Source of the DNA: Neobacillus bataviensis LMG 21833
Lineage (GTDB): Bacteria; Bacillota; Bacilli; Bacillales; Cytobacillaceae
DNA: 64,000 nt
Direction: 5' to 3'
NCBI RefSeq assembly: GCF_000307875.1
Contig: NZ_AJLS01000054.1
Location: 1-64,000, forward strand
Shown here: positions 54,581-63,440 of the stretch, piece by piece
How the letters are laid out: each line of letters starts with the position of its first letter
Position numbering within the stretch: position 1 is the first letter of the stretch
Made by a program: the position numbers and the translations under genes
Notes under the pieces: generated by a model
What the model saw: the letters and a program-made list of their open reading frames with translations, nothing else
What the model was told of the DNA's origin: nothing
The model's database searches: none

Positions 54581-57076
54581 ATGTTTAAATTAAAAAAGAT
54601 TTATAGTTTAATTCTTACCACAGTGATGTTAATTGCTTTAATGCCTTTTTCAGCAATTGCAGAAACCAATCCGGATGGAGAAGGTGTTATTTCGATTCGT
54701 ATATCAAATGCCGGGGGTGGACTAAAAGAAGCAGTTGATAGTATTGGTATCGGATATAAAGAGATTACCAGTCTTACTATTACCGATGGAATTCTGAACG
54801 GAACCGATACGAAATTTATTAATGAAAGTCTTACTAGCCTTCTAACTTTTGAGCTTGTAGACAAGGCTGATTTTGAGAATTCAACTGTGCCCGAAAAAGC
54901 GTTTGAAGAAAACCAAAGCCTTCAAACCGTAAAGTTTCTTAATACAAAAATCCTTGGAGGAAGAGCGTTTTATCAAGGGAGAATTGGAGGAGGAAATTTA
55001 AAGGCTGTGGAACTGCCCAAATTAACTGCTATGGGTAATAGGGCATTTTATAGAACTACGATTACATCTCTCACCCTTGGAGAAGAGCCGCCAGAAATGC
55101 TTCCAACGGGATACTGGTTTAAGGATGTTCAAAATTTAACGATTTATGTTCCAACCGAAGAAGCTATTCTAAAATATAAAGATAATTATGAGTTTATGGA
55201 TTTTAGAATAAAGCTGATTGGTGATCTTAGTGAAGATGATGACGTAATTGACGAGAATCAATTTTACGATTATAAATACGACAAAAATCTTGATTATCAA
55301 TATACAGGTGAATATTACACTGGTGATTATAAGGTTAGTCTTAATTTGTACAGCTATAATGTAAATTTGAACGCTTGGAGAGACAACAAATCAGATGGCC
55401 CACCTCCAATCGATACTTTTGAGGCAATACGAGCAGCCAAAAAGGCTGGATTTGATGCGGTAGATATTACGGCTTACTATATTCCAGGATACGATAATAA
55501 AACGATGCCTACTAAATCAGATGAAGAGATTTATGACTTCGTTAAGCGGTTAAAGGATCTTTGTAAAGAACTTGGAATGGAAATTAGCGGAACGGGTGTA
55601 CAAAATGATTTTGCAGATACTAATGCTGAAAGACGTGCTCTCGATGTTGAACGGATAAAATATTGGATTGATGTAGCAGCAGAAATGGGTGCACCTGTCA
55701 TGCGTGTATTCTCTGGTGATGTACCAAAAGATATTAAAAGCCTTGGCTGGGAAACAATAGCCAGAGATAGAATTGCTCCTCCTTTAAGAGAAATTGCAGA
55801 ATATGGGGCATCTAAGGGGGTTAAGATCGGCCTTCAGAACCATGGTGACATGACTTCTACTGCTGGACAGATCATCCAAATCCTAAACTGGGTTGATCAT
55901 CCTAACATTGGAATTATTAATGATACTGGTTATTTTAGGAATTTCCGAAGTAATAACTACGGATATGATTATAATTGGTATCATGACATGCGGGCGGCAC
56001 TCCCTTACACCAATAACTTCCAAGTAAAGAAGAAAACTGCTGGACAAGAAACAGATGTAAAAATCGATATGGATCGACTATTTACAGATGTAAGAAATAG
56101 CAGCTACCGTGGATATATTCCGGTTGAGTTACTATGGGTACCAGGAGATGAGGGCCATCCTAATACTCTTACCGAACCTCCACATGAGGAAATTAGCCGT
56201 TTCCTTGGATTGGTAAAAGAGTCTTTAGAAGCTACAAAAACAAGTCCACGGGTGAAAAACATAGAGGTATTAGGGAAAGAGAAACTTAATCTTGGTGAAA
56301 AGAACCAAGTAATAGTTAATGGTATTTATAGAGATAACAGCAAAAAGCTACAGACAGAAAACATAACCTATCATAGCTCCGATCCATCTGTAGCAAGCAT
56401 TAATTCAGAAGGTCTTGTTACAGCATTGAGCGAAGGAGAAACGGTTATAACTGCTGAATATGATACTTTTAGAAAAAAATATCTACTTAATGTGAAGGAT
56501 CCATCTTTAGTCAAAATAACAACAGCTGATTTAGAAAAAATGCTAGAGGAAAATAATCTTACCATTACTTTCGAAGGTAAAGAAGGAGAACTGCGTCTGC
56601 CGACAGCAGCAGCAGAAATGCTTGGGAATCAAAAATTAGACGTGATGTTGGGAAAAGCGACATGGTCGATAGATTCAACAACTTTATCAGAAGTGGCTGA
56701 TTTGATGAAAAAGCAAGAAATCGCGGATGGAATCATTTCCTTCAAGGTGCACCGCTTGTCGGATGAAGCGACAACATCCCTCCTAGAGTCCCGACATAAT
56801 AAAAATGGTTTGATTGAAAAGGTTAGTGACATTTTCCAACTTACTTTGGATGGAATCCGTCCTGACGGTAGTACCGTAAATGTGAATCAACTAAAAAAAC
56901 CGCTTCATGGATTGATTAGTCTCGGATCAAAAGCGGATGGAAATATTGTAGGTATTTATGATTTAGGCCTCTCAGGCGAGGATTGGAAGATCGCCAAAGG
57001 AAAGAAAAACAATAATGAAGCAACAGTTGAATGGCTGCCTAATCGCTATTTCGCCATAGCGATAAATTCGAAATAA
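54581..57076 (+). CDS. Secreted LRR / TIM-barrel isomerase-like protein, second paralogue, 831 aa
   Basis: Signal peptide (cut near AIA-ET), one BspA-like LRR block (about residues 25-205), a TIM barrel (about 250-550) closely related to that of the preceding gene, a BIG2-like domain (about 552-640, VTALSEGETVITAEY) and an unassigned C-terminal domain (about 645-831), perhaps related to modules of Paenibacillus surface proteins. Barrel ligand positions are Q419, D448, Q481 and E516, the same substitutions as in the first protein. I start at ATG 54581 after AAAGGTGG, not the GTG at 54569. Operator F lies upstream. The tandem pair shares barrel and LRR but not the C-terminal modules. Confidence 0.9.
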   Translation: MFKLKKIYSLILTTVMLIALMPFSAIAETNPDGEGVISIRISNAGGGLKEAVDSIGIGYKEITSLTITDGILNGTDTKFINESLTSLLTFELVDKADFENSTVPEKAFEENQSLQTVKFLNTKILGGRAFYQGRIGGGNLKAVELPKLTAMGNRAFYRTTITSLTLGEEPPEMLPTGYWFKDVQNLTIYVPTEEAILKYKDNYEFMDFRIKLIGDLSEDDDVIDENQFYDYKYDKNLDYQYTGEYYTGDYKVSLNLYSYNVNLNAWRDNKSDGPPPIDTFEAIRAAKKAGFDAVDITAYYIPGYDNKTMPTKSDEEIYDFVKRLKDLCKELGMEISGTGVQNDFADTNAERRALDVERIKYWIDVAAEMGAPVMRVFSGDVPKDIKSLGWETIARDRIAPPLREIAEYGASKGVKIGLQNHGDMTSTAGQIIQILNWVDHPNIGIINDTGYFRNFRSNNYGYDYNWYHDMRAALPYTNNFQVKKKTAGQETDVKIDMDRLFTDVRNSSYRGYIPVELLWVPGDEGHPNTLTEPPHEEISRFLGLVKESLEATKTSPRVKNIEVLGKEKLNLGEKNQVIVNGIYRDNSKKLQTENITYHSSDPSVASINSEGLVTALSEGETVITAEYDTFRKKYLLNVKDPSLVKITTADLEKMLEENNLTITFEGKEGELRLPTAAAEMLGNQKLDVMLGKATWSIDSTTLSEVADLMKKQEIADGIISFKVHRLSDEATTSLLESRHNKNGLIEKVSDIFQLTLDGIRPDGSTVNVNQLKKPLHGLISLGSKADGNIVGIYDLGLSGEDWKIAKGKKNNNEATVEWLPNRYFAIAINSK

Positions 57077-57202
57077 CTTGAGATATAGAATACAGGATGA
57101 AGATTAGTCTAAGTTCCTGACACCGATAAAAGCAATGCTGCTAAAATTAATATGCTGCAACTCTTTTTTGTTAAAAACTACTTCGTATTCTTAGTTGGAC
57201 GG

Positions 57203-57904
57203 CTAATACCGATTAACTAATTTTTTCCTTACTTTTTCAATCTCAACTCCGTTGATTCGATTGCTAAAATCACCATCAATCCTTACTGCAGAGCCAAAAT
57301 GATATTCTGCAGCATGGAGCTGGTCGTGAATGTATTCAATATTATTGGCGGAAAGACCTGAACCTGGCATGATGGTTGGGGAGTTTGCGGATTTCTGCGA
57401 CTCCTCAATCATTCTTTTTAATATATCAAGTCCTTCATGCGCAGCCGGTTTTCCACCTGATGTCAGGATTCGATCTACTTTATAACTAGAATGGCATAGG
57501 GATTGATAAGCCTCTAGTGAATTTGTTTCATCAATCGCACGATGAAACGTTACGGAGAGTCCCTTCGCTTCTTCTAACACCATAGAGAGCATGTCAAAAT
57601 CTACTTTTTGCTGATTGTTTATTGCCCCGAAGACAATTCCGGCCGCACCCAATTCTTTCATTATTTTAATATCTTCGCGAATGGCCACCCATTCATCATT
57701 GCGGTACACAAACGAAAAGCTATGTGGCCGTACCATGACCATCACAGGAATCTTCACACTCTGAACAACTGTTTTAATGATTCCGTAACTAGGTGTCAGT
57801 CCGCCTTCTGTCATGGCGGAAACTAACTCAAGACGGTCAGCGCCATAGGCCTCCGCTGTTTTGGCATCTTCTTCATTTAAAACAATGATTTCTACTTTGC
57901 TCAT
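57203..57904 (-). CDS. cutC: CutC family protein
   Basis: The 233-residue TIM-barrel protein has GADRLELVSAMTEGGLTPSYG, MVRPHSFSFVY, VTFHRAID and ILTSGG, the CutC signatures. CutC was named for copper tolerance in E. coli, but its biochemical role is unsettled and it often lies near carbohydrate genes. I start at ATG 57904, 8 bases after AAGAGG, rather than 57910. It converges on the second LRR-TIM gene; the 126-bp gap shows no clear terminator. Confidence 0.88.
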   Translation of the reverse strand: MSKVEIIVLNEEDAKTAEAYGADRLELVSAMTEGGLTPSYGIIKTVVQSVKIPVMVMVRPHSFSFVYRNDEWVAIREDIKIMKELGAAGIVFGAINNQQKVDFDMLSMVLEEAKGLSVTFHRAIDETNSLEAYQSLCHSSYKVDRILTSGGKPAAHEGLDILKRMIEESQKSANSPTIMPGSGLSANNIEYIHDQLHAAEYHFGSAVRIDGDFSNRINGVEIEKVRKKLVNRY

Positions 57905-58008
57905 TTTCATAACCTCTTAATTAGAAAAATATTTGTATTACACTTTAGTTTGCAACTTTTTTCTGTATTTTACAAGTTATACCTATTAATTTCTCCTGCT
58001 AACAATAT

Positions 58009-58037
58009 ATTGGGATATGTTCGTAACCTATCCCAAT
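58009..58037 (+). terminator. Orphan terminator-like hairpin
   Basis: ATTGGGATA (58009-58017) pairs with TATCCCAAT (58029-58037), followed on the plus strand by TATTATTTCTTTTTTT. No plus-strand gene precedes it. Otherwise the 57905-58199 gap shows nothing recognisable. Confidence 0.5.
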
Positions 58038-58199
58038 TATTATTTCTTTTTTTATACCTAGAAAAGGAAACGAGTTTTTATTGTTACCATTTCCAACCTA
58101 ATCTTTTCGATTTTTTTGAATATTGTGGTAGGATTGAAATGTTAATGATTAAATATGAAGGGTGAACATGCCTTCGAGATTAGAGGGGAGAGAACGGGA

Positions 58200-58724
58200 T
58201 TGTTACAACGTCCATTAGAGAATGAATATCCTGAGTATTATGTACCTTATGTAAATTTAGTATCGGATAGTGACCTTTTGTCGATTTTAAAAGAGAATTT
58301 AGCGGAGACGGTTGCTCTTTTTGAAGGCCTATCCGAGGAAGATGGGCATTACCGTTATGCATCTGGAAAATGGAGTATAAAAGAAGTTCTTGGTCATATG
58401 ACTGATACCGAAAGAATAATGAGCTATCGCCTGCTTCGTGTTGGCCGCGGTGACCAAACACCATTGGCTGGGTTCGACGAGAACGATTATATTAAGGGAT
58501 CCCAGATTGACCAACTTTCGAATAAAGTGATTCTTGAGGACTTTAAAGCAGTACGAAATGCCACCATCACCTTAATCCAAAACATGGCGGATGAGCCTTG
58601 GGGCAGAAAAGGCTTTGCCAACGGTACAGAAATCACCACCCGTGCCATCGCCTACATCATCGCAGGGCACGCCATCCACCATGGCAACATCATCAAAGAA
58701 AGATACCTGTCCGGATTGAAATAA
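58200..58724 (+). CDS. DinB-like (DinB_2) family protein
   Basis: The product, about 175 residues, is a four-helix-bundle DinB/YfiT-type protein. His residues expected to bind metal are in EVLGHMTDTE and IIAGHAIHHGNII. Members are thiol-dependent or metal-dependent transferases or stress proteins of mostly unknown role. I prefer the TTG at 58200, 9 bases after GGGGAG, because homologues begin near LLQRPLENEYPEYY; an ATG at 58155 has no ribosome site. Confidence 0.82.
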   Translation: MLQRPLENEYPEYYVPYVNLVSDSDLLSILKENLAETVALFEGLSEEDGHYRYASGKWSIKEVLGHMTDTERIMSYRLLRVGRGDQTPLAGFDENDYIKGSQIDQLSNKVILEDFKAVRNATITLIQNMADEPWGRKGFANGTEITTRAIAYIIAGHAIHHGNIIKERYLSGLK

Positions 58725-58732
58725 ATAACACG

Positions 58733-58773
58733 GCAATAGTGAAATTGGTGTCAGGCACCAATTTCACTATTGC
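58733..58773. repeat. REP-like hairpin with 18-bp perfect arms
   Basis: GCAATAGTGAAATTGGTG (58733-58750) and CACCAATTTCACTATTGC (58756-58773) are perfect inverted repeats around TCAGG. The centre GGTGTCAGGCACC recurs in variant form at 61561-61573 and, in part, at 57116-57124. No T-run follows. Confidence 0.7.
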
Positions 58774-58918
58774 GAACATAGGTTCTTTGTTTTATAATTG
58801 AATTATCGGTAATACTAGGATGTGGCTGCTTTTATTGGTTAGTGTCAGCAAGATGCCTGTCTTCATACTATCGAATAAGGCAAGTAACTTTTCTTATGAG
58901 ACAAGGAGCGATTATTTT

Positions 58919-59344
58919 ATGACAGTAAGATTGATTCCCTATTTGGTGATGAAGGGTAATGCAAAGGAAGCGATTGAGTTTTATCAACATGCATTGGATG
59001 CACAGGTTCTTTTTAAACAATCTTTCGGTGAAATGCCGGAAAATCCGGAGTTTCCTCTCCCTGCAGAAGCAAAGGATCTCGTGAGTCATGCAACAATTAA
59101 AGTTGGCGAGACAGATCTAATGTTTTCTGATACGTTCCCAGGTCAGCCACATGAAAGCGGAACCCAAGTGACCATCTGTATCACCACTGACGATGCTGAA
59201 AAGGCTCGCAAATTTTTTGATGCCTTACAAGACGGCGGTCAAGTTCAAGTGCCATTGCAAGAAACTTTCTTTAGCCCTGCCTATGGTAGTGTTACAGATA
59301 AATTTGGTGTTACCTTCCAAGTTTTCGCTGAAGGCAAACACTAA
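58919..59344 (+). CDS. VOC family protein (PhnB/YjdN-like)
   Basis: A 141-residue protein of the vicinal-oxygen-chelate fold, PhnB type: LIPYLVMKGNAKEAIEFYQHALDA at the N-terminus and YGSVTDKFGVTFQVF at the C-terminus. Function of this branch is unknown. ATG 58919 has AAGGAG 10 bases upstream; the frame is open further upstream but without homology-like sequence. Confidence 0.87.
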   Translation: MTVRLIPYLVMKGNAKEAIEFYQHALDAQVLFKQSFGEMPENPEFPLPAEAKDLVSHATIKVGETDLMFSDTFPGQPHESGTQVTICITTDDAEKARKFFDALQDGGQVQVPLQETFFSPAYGSVTDKFGVTFQVFAEGKH

Positions 59345-59361
59345 TTTATTGAACGAAAAAA

Positions 59362-59402
59362 ACGGCTCTGTCAGCAATCTTGTGACAGGGCCGTTTTTTT
59401 TA
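59362..59402. terminator. Bidirectional intrinsic terminator
   Basis: ACGGCTCTGTCA (59362-59373) with TGACAGGGCCGT (59383-59394), one G-U pair, A-run before and T-run after; shared by the VOC gene and citR. Confidence 0.93.
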
Positions 59403-59431
59403 TAGCGCCACATACAACTCTGATTCATATT

Positions 59432-60310
59432 CTACAATCTATAATTCGAAATAAACTTTAAAAATTCACTTTGTTTAGAATGATTATATTTCATTACCGC
59501 GTAGGTATTGGCTTCAGGCATTTGAATTGAATGACAGTCTACCTCTAGTAATCTCCCCTCTAATAATTCTCTCCTTACCGTCGATGTCGGCAGAAATGAT
59601 ACTCCTAACCCTTCAACAATAAATCTTTTTGTAATATGAACCTGCGAGACTCTCATCATTCGTATACCTGGATATTGATTTTTGACCATTCTGCAAAGAA
59701 GATCCCAGTAGCCAGGATGATTGTGGGTGATTAAATAATTGGTTGTTAGCACCTCTTCCTCGTTTAGAGGCGGCGCTGATTCAGCATCCCTCCCATCATG
59801 AGGAGCCACCAATATAACACGGTCTTTTGATAAAAGTTCACAAAGCAAATTGGGATGGCTGCTGTTTAGGCACGAAAGACCTAGATCAACTTCTTCCTTT
59901 AAAACCGCCTGCTCAATATCGACAGATTCAATTATTTTTACCGAAATCTCTACTTCCGGATACTGATTTGTATAGCTTTTTAAAACATATGGCAAGATGG
60001 TATCTGCAATAAGTGGTGAAATTCCGAGTAATAATTTCTTTGTATATCCTTGGGTAAAAGAATTCAGATCCTCAAGGCCTACTTGATAGACTTCAAGTAA
60101 TTTTTTTGCGTGAACTAAATATCGTGTTCCCTCTTCAGTCAGTTTTATTTTTTTCCCATCCCGATGGAACAACAGGATACCAAGCTCTTTTTCTAGATGT
60201 TTTATATGAACCGTAACGGAAGGTTGTGAAATATATAATAGCTCCGCTGTCCTGCGAAAATTCCCATATTCTGCCGCTGTAATAAATGTGTTGAGCCATT
60301 GAAATTCCAT
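59432..60310 (-). CDS. citR: LysR family regulator, CitR-like
   Basis: The 292-residue protein has a LysR helix-turn-helix (MEFQWLNTFITAAEYGNFRRTAELLYISQPSV, first 32 residues in part) and a co-inducer domain. Start ATG 60310 follows AAGGAG with 7 bases. It is divergent from a citA-type citrate synthase, as CitR is in B. subtilis, where CitR represses citA. Length and position match closely. Confidence 0.9.
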   Translation of the reverse strand: MEFQWLNTFITAAEYGNFRRTAELLYISQPSVTVHIKHLEKELGILLFHRDGKKIKLTEEGTRYLVHAKKLLEVYQVGLEDLNSFTQGYTKKLLLGISPLIADTILPYVLKSYTNQYPEVEISVKIIESVDIEQAVLKEEVDLGLSCLNSSHPNLLCELLSKDRVILVAPHDGRDAESAPPLNEEEVLTTNYLITHNHPGYWDLLCRMVKNQYPGIRMMRVSQVHITKRFIVEGLGVSFLPTSTVRRELLEGRLLEVDCHSIQMPEANTYAVMKYNHSKQSEFLKFISNYRL

Positions 60311-60331
60311 AAATTGCTCCTTATTAAAAAT

Positions 60332-60345
60332 AGTAATCAATTACT
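60332..60345. promoter_or_regulatory. Candidate CitR-binding inverted repeat
   Basis: AGTAAT-CA-ATTACT lies in the 107-bp gap between citR and citA, a dyad of the size LysR-type regulators use. Assignment is inference. Confidence 0.5.
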
Positions 60346-60417
60346 TTAATAATATTTAATGTTCTTAATTATCTTTATTTTATAAAATAATAATAAATAA
60401 GGAAAGGAGCGATTTTT

Positions 60418-61506
60418 ATGATTCAGAAAGGTTTAAAAGGGATTGTGACGGCAGAAACATTGATTAGTCATATTGATGGGGAAATTGGCGAGCTATTTTA
60501 TCGCGGTTATGACATTAAAGAAATTGCGAGGAATAACTCATTTGAAGAAACTGCCTATCTTCTGTGGTTTGGTCATTTTCCCGATGCTGAACAGCTAGCT
60601 GCGTTGAAAGGTGATCTGAAGAGTAATCGTGGACTTCCCGAATATATTATGAGAATAATTAATCAGCTTCCTCTAGATATGGATTTAATGAGTGTTATTA
60701 GGACTGCCATTTCAGCGGAGGCTGGTTATTTTGATTACGGCTGGAAACCTACTGTTACGCAGGCCATCCGTTTAACCGCCTTGACCCCTACCATTATCGC
60801 CTATCGAAAAAGTCAATTAGAGGGAAAAAAGTTCGTATCTCCTCGGAATGATTTAGACCATGTTGAAAATTATTTGTATATGTTGTACGGGAATGTTCCT
60901 TCGTCTGCCCATGTGGAGGCACTTGAAACGTATATGGTCTTAACACTTGAACATGGAATGAACGCCTCTACATTTTCTGCCAGAGTTACGGTATCCACTG
61001 AATCAGACTTAGTTTCAGCAATTACATCAGCAATCGGAACAATGAAAGGCCCTCTTCATGGAGGGGCTCCTTCAGGAGTCATCGAGCTTCTTGATGAAAT
61101 TGCTATGGGGGCAGAGCCAGAAATGGTGATACGGGAAAAGGTTTTACGCGGAGAAAAATTAATGGGCTTTGGGCATAGGGTATATAAAACGCACGACCCT
61201 CGAGCGATTGCCTTAAAAGCAAAAATAATGGAACTGGTTGGAGAAGATGAGTGGCTTGACTTAGCGATGCTTGTAGAAGACACGGCTGTCAGGGTATTAG
61301 CAGAACTGAAGCCTGGTCGTTCCCTTTATACAAACGTAGAATTTTACGCTGCCGCCATCATGAAAGCAATCAATATGGATTCAGAACTGTTCACCCCCAC
61401 CTTTACCGCAAGCAGAACGGTAGGCTGGACAGCACACGTCTTAGAACAAGCAGAAAACAACACCATCTATAGACCACAATCTAAATATATTGGAACCTTC
61501 AAATAA
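60418..61506 (+). CDS. citA: Citrate synthase, CitA-type
   Basis: A 362-residue citrate synthase, condensing acetyl-CoA and oxaloacetate. Catalytic regions are [24 protein letters not shown] and [14 protein letters not shown], and the C-terminus ends in [20 protein letters not shown]. The sequence lines up with B. subtilis CitA (about 366 residues), the minor citrate synthase, and the divergent citR supports that. ATG 60418 follows AAAGGAGCG. Confidence 0.94.
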   Translation: MIQKGLKGIVTAETLISHIDGEIGELFYRGYDIKEIARNNSFEETAYLLWFGHFPDAEQLAALKGDLKSNRGLPEYIMRIINQLPLDMDLMSVIRTAISAEAGYFDYGWKPTVTQAIRLTALTPTIIAYRKSQLEGKKFVSPRNDLDHVENYLYMLYGNVPSSAHVEALETYMVLTLEHGMNASTFSARVTVSTESDLVSAITSAIGTMKGPLHGGAPSGVIELLDEIAMGAEPEMVIREKVLRGEKLMGFGHRVYKTHDPRAIALKAKIMELVGEDEWLDLAMLVEDTAVRVLAELKPGRSLYTNVEFYAAAIMKAINMDSELFTPTFTASRTVGWTAHVLEQAENNTIYRPQSKYIGTFK

Positions 61507-61560
61507 AGCGGTAAACCTTCAAGTAAAAAGGAAATTAAATATAGTGTAAATAGTAGCAAT

Positions 61561-61573
61561 GGTGACAGGCACC
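61561..61573. repeat. REP-like core, second copy
   Basis: GGTGACAGGCACC, one base from the centre of the 58.7-kb hairpin, with AAT/ATT flanks extending the arms. Confidence 0.5.
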
Positions 61574-61579
61574 ATTACT

Positions 61580-61610
61580 AACCCCAACGCAGGGTTTTTG
61601 CGTTGGGGTT
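61580..61610. terminator. Hairpin after citA
   Basis: AACCCCAACGC (61580-61590) pairs perfectly with GCGTTGGGGTT (61600-61610); the T-run is weak, so termination may need help. Confidence 0.65.
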
Positions 61611-61626
61611 TCGGTTGGGGCAGGTT

Positions 61627-62244
61627 TTAGCCCATTTTTGTTCGAGCGGCGGCTGGTTGGTATTTTCTCATTGGGCCTTTTTCGAGTACTTCCTGCAGAT
61701 AGAGGTTGCCGTTCGGACTTTCTTTCTTGAGCAATTCCATTAAATATGTAATATCGTCAAGTGCTCTATGTGTTTGGTAATTGGTAATGTTATGGGCTTG
61801 TAAAAGGGTCAAAAGTTTCCCATTTGGAAATCCATAATTTTTCCACGGTACCCCTCTCATCGTACAATACCACTTTAATTCGTTAACCTCTGGGTACATG
61901 TGATAAAGAAAGCTGCGGTCAAAGGATGCGTTATGTGCAAACACAGTGTCTGCACGATGAAAATAGGTTTTTATTTTTCCATCGAAAAAGCTTTTTCCTT
62001 TAACTAACTCATACGGAATCCCATGTACTCTATATGCTTGGTCATAGTTAAAACGAGCTGACTCAGAAAGTGGCTCCCTTAAAAATGAATCTTCCTCAAT
62101 AATATCGATTATTTCACCCGAATCGGATCGATAGGTAAATAACTTTAAGGCCAATTCAATTACTTCATCTTTAGTGGGACCCAATCCGGTCGTTTCCACG
62201 TCCAAAATTAAACCATATTTTTCTATGCTCCGCACAGGCATCAT
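61627..62244 (-). CDS. 3'-5' exonuclease, DnaQ/DEDDh type
   Basis: A 205-residue exonuclease-fold protein with the DEDDh set: LDVETTG (Asp, Glu), FAHNASFDRSF (Asp) and HRALDDITYL (His, Asp). It probably trims DNA or RNA 3' ends. No polymerase or other domain is fused. The ATG at 62244 directly follows AAGGA; a GTG at 62235 has better spacing and may be the true start. It is monocistronic. Confidence 0.87.
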   Translation of the reverse strand: MMPVRSIEKYGLILDVETTGLGPTKDEVIELALKLFTYRSDSGEIIDIIEEDSFLREPLSESARFNYDQAYRVHGIPYELVKGKSFFDGKIKTYFHRADTVFAHNASFDRSFLYHMYPEVNELKWYCTMRGVPWKNYGFPNGKLLTLLQAHNITNYQTHRALDDITYLMELLKKESPNGNLYLQEVLEKGPMRKYQPAAARTKMG

Positions 62245-62412
62245 TCCTTATTACTTAAGTTTTCCATTATTATAACAAAGCTTAGCAAACTAATACATCT
62301 CCAAAATGTCCCTTATGGTTATAGATTGTCCTAGCAAGATTCTTCTTTTAAATCCTTTTCAGTACAATGTTATAATTTAGTTATCAAACTCAAAAATTCA
62401 ATTGTACTGGAG

Positions 62413-62814
62413 ATGACCGAATTGATTCAATACGAAGAACTTCTTCATCACGTTAGTCTGACCGTAACCGATCTAGAGCGTGCAAAACATTTTTATAGTG
62501 AAATCCTATGTTTAAAAGAACTTGAACGTCCACCCTTTGATTTCGCAGGAGCATGGTATAAAATAGGCAACCAGCAGCTTCATCTTATTGTCCTCCCGAC
62601 CTCTCAAACGATTCGCAAGGAAAAACATCTGAGCAGCCGGGAAGGCCATTTTGCCCTAAGAATCAAATCCTACAATGATACTCTTTACTGGCTTAAACAA
62701 CATGGGATTGCGACATTAGAAAAACCTCATAGTGCCAGCGGCTTCGCCCAAATCTTTTGTGCCGATCCTGATGGGAATCTAATTGAATTAAATGTTGATC
62801 AAAAAGATTTGTAA
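62413..62814 (+). CDS. VOC/glyoxalase family protein
   Basis: The 133-residue protein has HHVSLTVTDLERAKHFYSEIL and FCADPDGNLIELNV, the two halves of a vicinal-oxygen-chelate domain, with metal-ligand-type His and Glu. Substrate unknown. The ATG at 62413 abuts GGAG; the TTG at 62422, 9 bases from it, may be the real start. Confidence 0.85.
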   Translation: MTELIQYEELLHHVSLTVTDLERAKHFYSEILCLKELERPPFDFAGAWYKIGNQQLHLIVLPTSQTIRKEKHLSSREGHFALRIKSYNDTLYWLKQHGIATLEKPHSASGFAQIFCADPDGNLIELNVDQKDL

Positions 62815-62848
62815 AGTATTTATAAGACCGAACAACGGGGGCTCTTTA

Positions 62849-63427
62849 TCAAGATACCCCTTCTTTTTCCATCCCAGCAAGAAATGCCTTAAGAATAATC
62901 GACAGACTTTCATCCAAATCCAGCGCCATCTTAAAACCGCCTTTTTGCTCCAATGCGGAAAAGCCATGTAAAATACTGCGCAACCCCCTAACACCATGCA
63001 GGGCGAGATCCCCTTCTAAATGATAGGCATGTAGGATCCGGACAGAAAGGTCGACAATTTTTGCCCCGGCTTGCTGGACTTCCTCATCCTCCGGGTCGGG
63101 GGCAAACAATGTTGCCTCATACATCCCAGGGTGCTTCCGGGCAAAATTGACATATGCCTTACTGATTGCAAGGACAGCCTCGGTGCCTGACACCCCAATC
63201 GCAGCATCCGCCATTTCCCCGTAAAGCATATCAATCCCGTATATCGCCAGCTTTTTCCTTAGTCCCGGCAATCCGTCAAAATGGTTATATAGTGATGGAG
63301 GACGAATCCCTAACTTCTTTGCCAGATTTGCTAAAGTAACCTCCTGCATTCCTTGCTGATCCGCAATTCCCCCTGCTGCATCTAGTATCGCCATTAAATC
63401 GAGTCCAATTTTTGGTCTAGGTGACAT
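62849..63427 (-). CDS. TetR family regulator with WHG-type ligand domain
   Basis: A 192-residue repressor with an N-terminal helix-turn-helix (VTLANLAKKLGIRPPSLYNHF) and a C-terminal domain of the TetR WHG class (LRSILHGFSALEQKGGF). It lies 13 bp after an MBL-fold hydrolase gene, which it probably controls. ATG follows GAGGAG. Confidence 0.88.
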   Translation of the reverse strand: MSPRPKIGLDLMAILDAAGGIADQQGMQEVTLANLAKKLGIRPPSLYNHFDGLPGLRKKLAIYGIDMLYGEMADAAIGVSGTEAVLAISKAYVNFARKHPGMYEATLFAPDPEDEEVQQAGAKIVDLSVRILHAYHLEGDLALHGVRGLRSILHGFSALEQKGGFKMALDLDESLSIILKAFLAGMEKEGVS

Positions 63428-63440
63428 GATAACTACTCCT

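Noticed and set aside
57077..57202. Terminator after the second LRR-TIM gene
   Set aside because: TGCTGC is repeated directly, not inverted, before a T-run near 57170, so no stable stem can be supported.
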